NCBI RefSeq assembly: GCF_900110245.1
Contig: NZ_FOCZ01000012.1
Location: 124,001-188,000, forward strand
DNA: 64,000 nucleotides
Source of the DNA: Niastella yeongjuensis
Lineage (GTDB): Bacteria; Bacteroidota; Bacteroidia; Chitinophagales; Chitinophagaceae
Direction of reading: 5' to 3'
Shown here: in pieces, positions 61,317 through 64,000 of the stretch
Position numbering within the stretch: position 1 is the first letter of the stretch
Layout: every line of letters starts with the position of its first letter
Program-made: the position numbers and the translations under genes
Notes under the pieces: generated by a model
What the model saw: the letters and a program-made list of their open reading frames with translations, nothing else
Told to the model about the DNA's origin: nothing
Database searches by the model: none

Positions 61317-61712
61317 CTAATTATCCATTTCAGTATCGAAGTGTTCTACTTCATCAGTGGGTTCGGCCTCATACCTTGGGCCACCACCCAGCATCACTAA
61401 TTCATTCAGTACTATTTCTGAAACAAAGCGCTTTATGCCGCTTTTATCGGTGTACTCCCGATGCACCAGTTTACCGGCCACAGCTACTTCTCTGCCTTTG
61501 GTTAAATACTTTTCGGCTATCTCAGCCAGTTTACCCCAGGCTATAACGGCATGCCACAAAGTTTCTCTAACCCGCTCACCCCGGGAGTTTCTGTAAGTAT
61601 CATTGGTGGCAATCGAAAAGCGGGCTAGCTTTTTACCCGTTTCGGTTGTACGGATATCAGGAAATTGACCTAAGTTTCCAATCAACTGCACTTTGTTTTT
61701 AATTGCGTACAT
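61317..61712 (-). CDS. ssb: Single-stranded DNA-binding protein (SSB paralogue)
   Basis: 131 aa OB-fold protein: NKVQLIGNLGQFPDIR, ARFSIATND, ETLWHAVIAWGKLAEIAEKYLTKGREVAVAGKL, and YTDKSGIKRFVSEIVLNEL. It lacks the usual C-terminal acidic peptide ending in DDDIPF that recruits partners; it ends EHFDTEMDN instead. It is therefore probably a second, specialised SSB rather than the housekeeping copy. The gene is divergent from a small zinc-ribbon protein gene. Confidence 0.85.
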   Translation of the reverse strand: MYAIKNKVQLIGNLGQFPDIRTTETGKKLARFSIATNDTYRNSRGERVRETLWHAVIAWGKLAEIAEKYLTKGREVAVAGKLVHREYTDKSGIKRFVSEIVLNELVMLGGGPRYEAEPTDEVEHFDTEMDN

Positions 61713-61900
61713 AATTGTATTTTTAAAGATTACGAATTATTTCAGTCTATCAGGCCACGCCTGTCGATTTGACCCCTCAAAGATGCAACCCACGGAAAGA
61801 TATAGTCGGTATTTTGTCGTTTATACCCGATCTTAAACGTTTGTTTGTCGTTTACAAATAGATATTTTTTGTAATTTCATTGTTCATTGCCATTAACCTT

Positions 61901-62290
61901 ATGAAAATAACTGCTAGAATCTGTCTCGCCTGTGAGAGCCCTATTGTAGGGCGCATAGACAAAAAGTTCTGTGACGACTCCTGCCGGAATCACTACAATA
62001 ACCAGATGAATGATAATTATGCAAGCGCACACGTACGGAACGTCAATAATATTTTACGAAGGAACAGGAGGATCCTGGAAGAATTACTGGCACCTTTAAA
62101 GCAAAAGAAGGTGGTTATTGCACGGCAACGGCTGGTTGAAGCCGGTTTTCATTTTGGATACATCACGGAACATCATCAACCCAATAAGAAAAGCCACTAT
62201 TATTATTGTTATGAATATGGCTACCGCTCCATCGATCAGGAAAAGGTACTGGCCATAAAGGATACGCGCAAAAAGCGGTTTGCGAGGTAG
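61901..62290 (+). CDS. Small zinc-ribbon protein (hypothetical)
   Basis: 129 aa from ATG 61901, chosen because the earlier start adds seven residues. Zinc ribbon at the N-terminus: CLAC (residues 9-12) and CDDSC (24-28), spaced C-x2-C-x11-C-x3-C; RIDKKFCDDSCRNHYNN is the recognisable block of the Bacteroidota family. The rest is basic and helical. Possibly nucleic acid or protein binding; function unknown. Confidence 0.75.
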   Translation: MKITARICLACESPIVGRIDKKFCDDSCRNHYNNQMNDNYASAHVRNVNNILRRNRRILEELLAPLKQKKVVIARQRLVEAGFHFGYITEHHQPNKKSHYYYCYEYGYRSIDQEKVLAIKDTRKKRFAR

Positions 62291-62437
62291 AACGGAAACT
62301 ATCCCCCTGTTATCACATTTTCAATGGAACGGGTTAGTTTATCTACTTAAAAATCAAGGTATTGACTTGGCGTTTTTTTCACCAGACAAATTTATGAAAA
62401 ATACTATATTTGTTAAATGATCTAACAGATTAGTTAC

Positions 62438-63148
62438 CTACCTCCGCAACAGTTTGTCATTCACAATCCGTTCCATAACTTCCTCTTTCTGATACTTGGA
62501 GATCGGGATCTGGTACCTGCCGCCTACATGCAAGATATTGCCCTCGATAGATTGAATACACTGGATATTCACCAGGTACGATTTATGCGGCTGAATGAAT
62601 TGTGCGGCAGGTAGTTTTTCCTGTAAGGCCTTTAAGGTGGAGTGGGTGACCAGTTTTTTATCGGTGGTATACAGGGCTACATAATTTTCCATAGCCTCCA
62701 CAAAAAGAAGTTCCTGTAAGTTTACCTTTTCCAGTTTGTTGTCGGTTTTTATAAAGAGGTAATTGCCGGCATTGGTGGAGCTGCTGGAAAAGAAATCATA
62801 TGCTTTATTGGCGGCTTTTAAAAACCGTTCAAACGAAATGGGTTTTAACAGGTAGTCGAGCACATCCAGTTCATATCCTTTTATAGCGTATTGTTCATAG
62901 GCGGTGGTGAAGATCACCCTGGGTGCATTGGGGGTATGCTGCAAAAAATCGATGCCGGTTACATACGGCATTTCAATATCCAGGAAAAGCAGGTCGGCGG
63001 GCTGCTTTTTTAATAGGGAATTGAGTTGTATGGCATCTTCACAAACGCCCGCGAGTTCCAGGAAGTCGATCTTTTCTATATAGCCCTGTAATCCTTTCCG
63101 GGCTAAAGGTTCGTCATCGGTGATAATGCATTTTATGGTTGGCGTCAT
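62438..63148 (-). CDS. LytTR response regulator
   Basis: 236 aa. Receiver domain (about 5-120): acidic pair DDE near 11-13, phosphorylated Asp57 in LLFLDIEMP, Thr/Ser in TTAYE, Lys102 in LLKPI. LytTR DNA-binding domain in the second half: FIKTDNKLEKVNLQELLFVEAMENYVALYT, FIQPHKSYLVNIQCIQSIEGN. Its ATG overlaps the kinase stop codon by 4 bases. Regulates unknown target genes together with the kinase. Confidence 0.93.
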   Translation of the reverse strand: MTPTIKCIITDDEPLARKGLQGYIEKIDFLELAGVCEDAIQLNSLLKKQPADLLFLDIEMPYVTGIDFLQHTPNAPRVIFTTAYEQYAIKGYELDVLDYLLKPISFERFLKAANKAYDFFSSSSTNAGNYLFIKTDNKLEKVNLQELLFVEAMENYVALYTTDKKLVTHSTLKALQEKLPAAQFIQPHKSYLVNIQCIQSIEGNILHVGGRYQIPISKYQKEEVMERIVNDKLLRR

Positions 63149-64000
63149 GATAGTGGTAATTGTATTTCAGCAAAAAAGGTGTTGTCCTTCTTTGAAGTGG
63201 TGAAGGTATGTTTTCCGGGGTATAATAATTCCAGTCTTCTTTTCAGGTTCTCCAGACCAATTCCGGTGCGTGACTGGTCCTTTATCCACGGTGCGGCTGG
63301 GGGAATGGAGTTGGCTACTGCAAAACGCAGGTGATCGTTTTCTTTACTGGCTTCTATGGTTATGTGATAGTCGCCCCCTGCATATTTAAAAGCGTTTTCT
63401 ACCAGGGGCAGGAACAACAGCGGATACACCTGCTCGCTATGAAGTGAGCTGTCAAAATGTACCCGCAGTTGTAATTTGTCGGAACTTCTTATCTGCTGTA
63501 AGGCTATAAAATTCTCGAGGTAGTGTAATTCATGGCTAACCGGTACTGTTTGCTGTTGGTCGTATAACTGGTAACGTAACAGCTCTGAAAATTTTTCAAT
63601 GCTTTTCTTGGCATCTGCAATGTTTTCATCCATTTGAAAATAGATGGTGTTAAGCGCATTGAAAAGAAAATGCGGGTGGTACTGCGCTTTTAAGAACTTG
63701 AGCTCCGTTTGTAAATGGTCGGTCTTGATCTTTTCCATTTGCAGCCGCTGTTCTATATAGGCCCTGATAAAACTATTTCCGCGGGCAATGGCGTAATGCA
63801 ATAATACGTATAGGATCACTACTATATTGGCAATGGCAAAGTCATTCCATTTAACCGGTGCCTGTATCAGGTAATGAACAAAGAACAGGAGTGGATTGGT
63901 CAACAGAAAGCTTACCAAAAACAACACAAGGAACTCTTTTAATACATCGCTGGCGGTTGGCAGTCGCTGGCGCTGGTTGAATTTATTTACAAAATACAGC
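63145..64000 (-). CDS. LytS-type sensor histidine kinase (5' end beyond the window)
   Basis: At least 285 codons are inside the window; the frame is open to the right edge, so the N-terminus is missing. Two to three membrane helices (about 63830-63940) are followed by the His-kinase domain: QYHPHFLFNALNTI with the phosphorylated His, LPLVENAFKYA (N box) and GIGLENLKRRL (G box). A KDPD-like HATPase ends the protein. It is paired with the LytTR regulator, with a 4-bp gene overlap. The signal sensed is unknown. Confidence 0.9.
   Translation of the reverse strand, partial: LYFVNKFNQRQRLPTASDVLKEFLVLFLVSFLLTNPLLFFVHYLIQAPVKWNDFAIANIVVILYVLLHYAIARGNSFIRAYIEQRLQMEKIKTDHLQTELKFLKAQYHPHFLFNALNTIYFQMDENIADAKKSIEKFSELLRYQLYDQQQTVPVSHELHYLENFIALQQIRSSDKLQLRVHFDSSLHSEQVYPLLFLPLVENAFKYAGGDYHITIEASKENDHLRFAVANSIPPAAPWIKDQSRTGIGLENLKRRLELLYPGKHTFTTSKKDNTFFAEIQLPLS

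Overview
The window is bacterial chromosome from the phylum Bacteroidota, most likely a Chitinophagaceae member (Niastella/Chitinophaga-like). Four things support this: TAnnTTTG -7 promoter boxes, few Shine-Dalgarno sites, type IX secretion parts (plug protein, PorG/DUF6089-like protein), and typical Bacteroidota families (TonB receptor with CarboxypepD-like N-terminus, DUF5686, DUF5103, LytS/LytTR pair, futalosine-type UbiD). It reads as ordinary core and accessory chromosome. I see no insertion sequence, prophage, CRISPR array, rRNA or tRNA. The genus is inference.

Layout. 1-3.5 kb: partial Gfo/Idh/MocA oxidoreductase, SMUG2-like uracil-DNA glycosylase, MiaE, BioF, cupin lipoprotein. 3.7 kb: an unannotated 41-aa membrane protein with its own terminator. 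4-7.3 kb: penicillin-acylase-type hydrolase, small membrane protein and RDD protein, closely spaced. 7.4-20.3 kb: DUF5686, TrhO, lactonase, PurC, TonB receptor, ZU5 lipoprotein, FtsX permease. 20.5-25.9 kb: a five-gene operon with an ABC importer (ATPase, permease), an inner-membrane-anchored substrate-binding protein fused to an OmpA peptidoglycan-binding domain, and two coiled-coil proteins. This operon is the best candidate for an undescribed system. 26-31 kb: CCG-domain redox protein, S10 peptidase, HxlR regulator facing FabF across a shared inverted-repeat operator, CBM9-like protein. 31.5-38.3 kb: DUF6089, UbiD decarboxylase, LolC/E permease, T9SS plug protein, SRP RNA, transaldolase-like aldolase. 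38.5-46.8 kb: exported protein, SMC, ferritin, DUF486, BNR-repeat protein, a candidate noncoding RNA, a 7-TM protein. 46.9-56.9 kb: transglutaminase-like protein, small acidic protein, ECF sigma factor, HAD phosphatase-HerA-like ATPase fusion, Ku, DUF2383-like protein, LigD, alpha/beta hydrolase. 57-64 kb: small proteins, DUF3175, thiolase, exported protein, GNAT, SSB paralogue, zinc-ribbon protein, LytTR regulator and truncated sensor kinase.

The most striking non-coding feature is about fifteen short degenerate tandem arrays with 7- or 8-bp units (one locus each of 11 and 21 bp). Nearly all sit at gene 3' ends, often as inverted arms around a loop, and several supply the stop codon and last residues of the gene. 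The unit sequence differs at each site but the architecture is the same. They resemble cyanobacterial STRR heptamers.

Functional links: Ku and LigD form a two-component NHEJ system, probably with the DUF2383-like protein nearby. LytS/LytTR form a two-component pair with overlapping genes. HxlR probably regulates itself and FabF. MiaE and TrhO both modify tRNA wobble or anticodon-loop positions.
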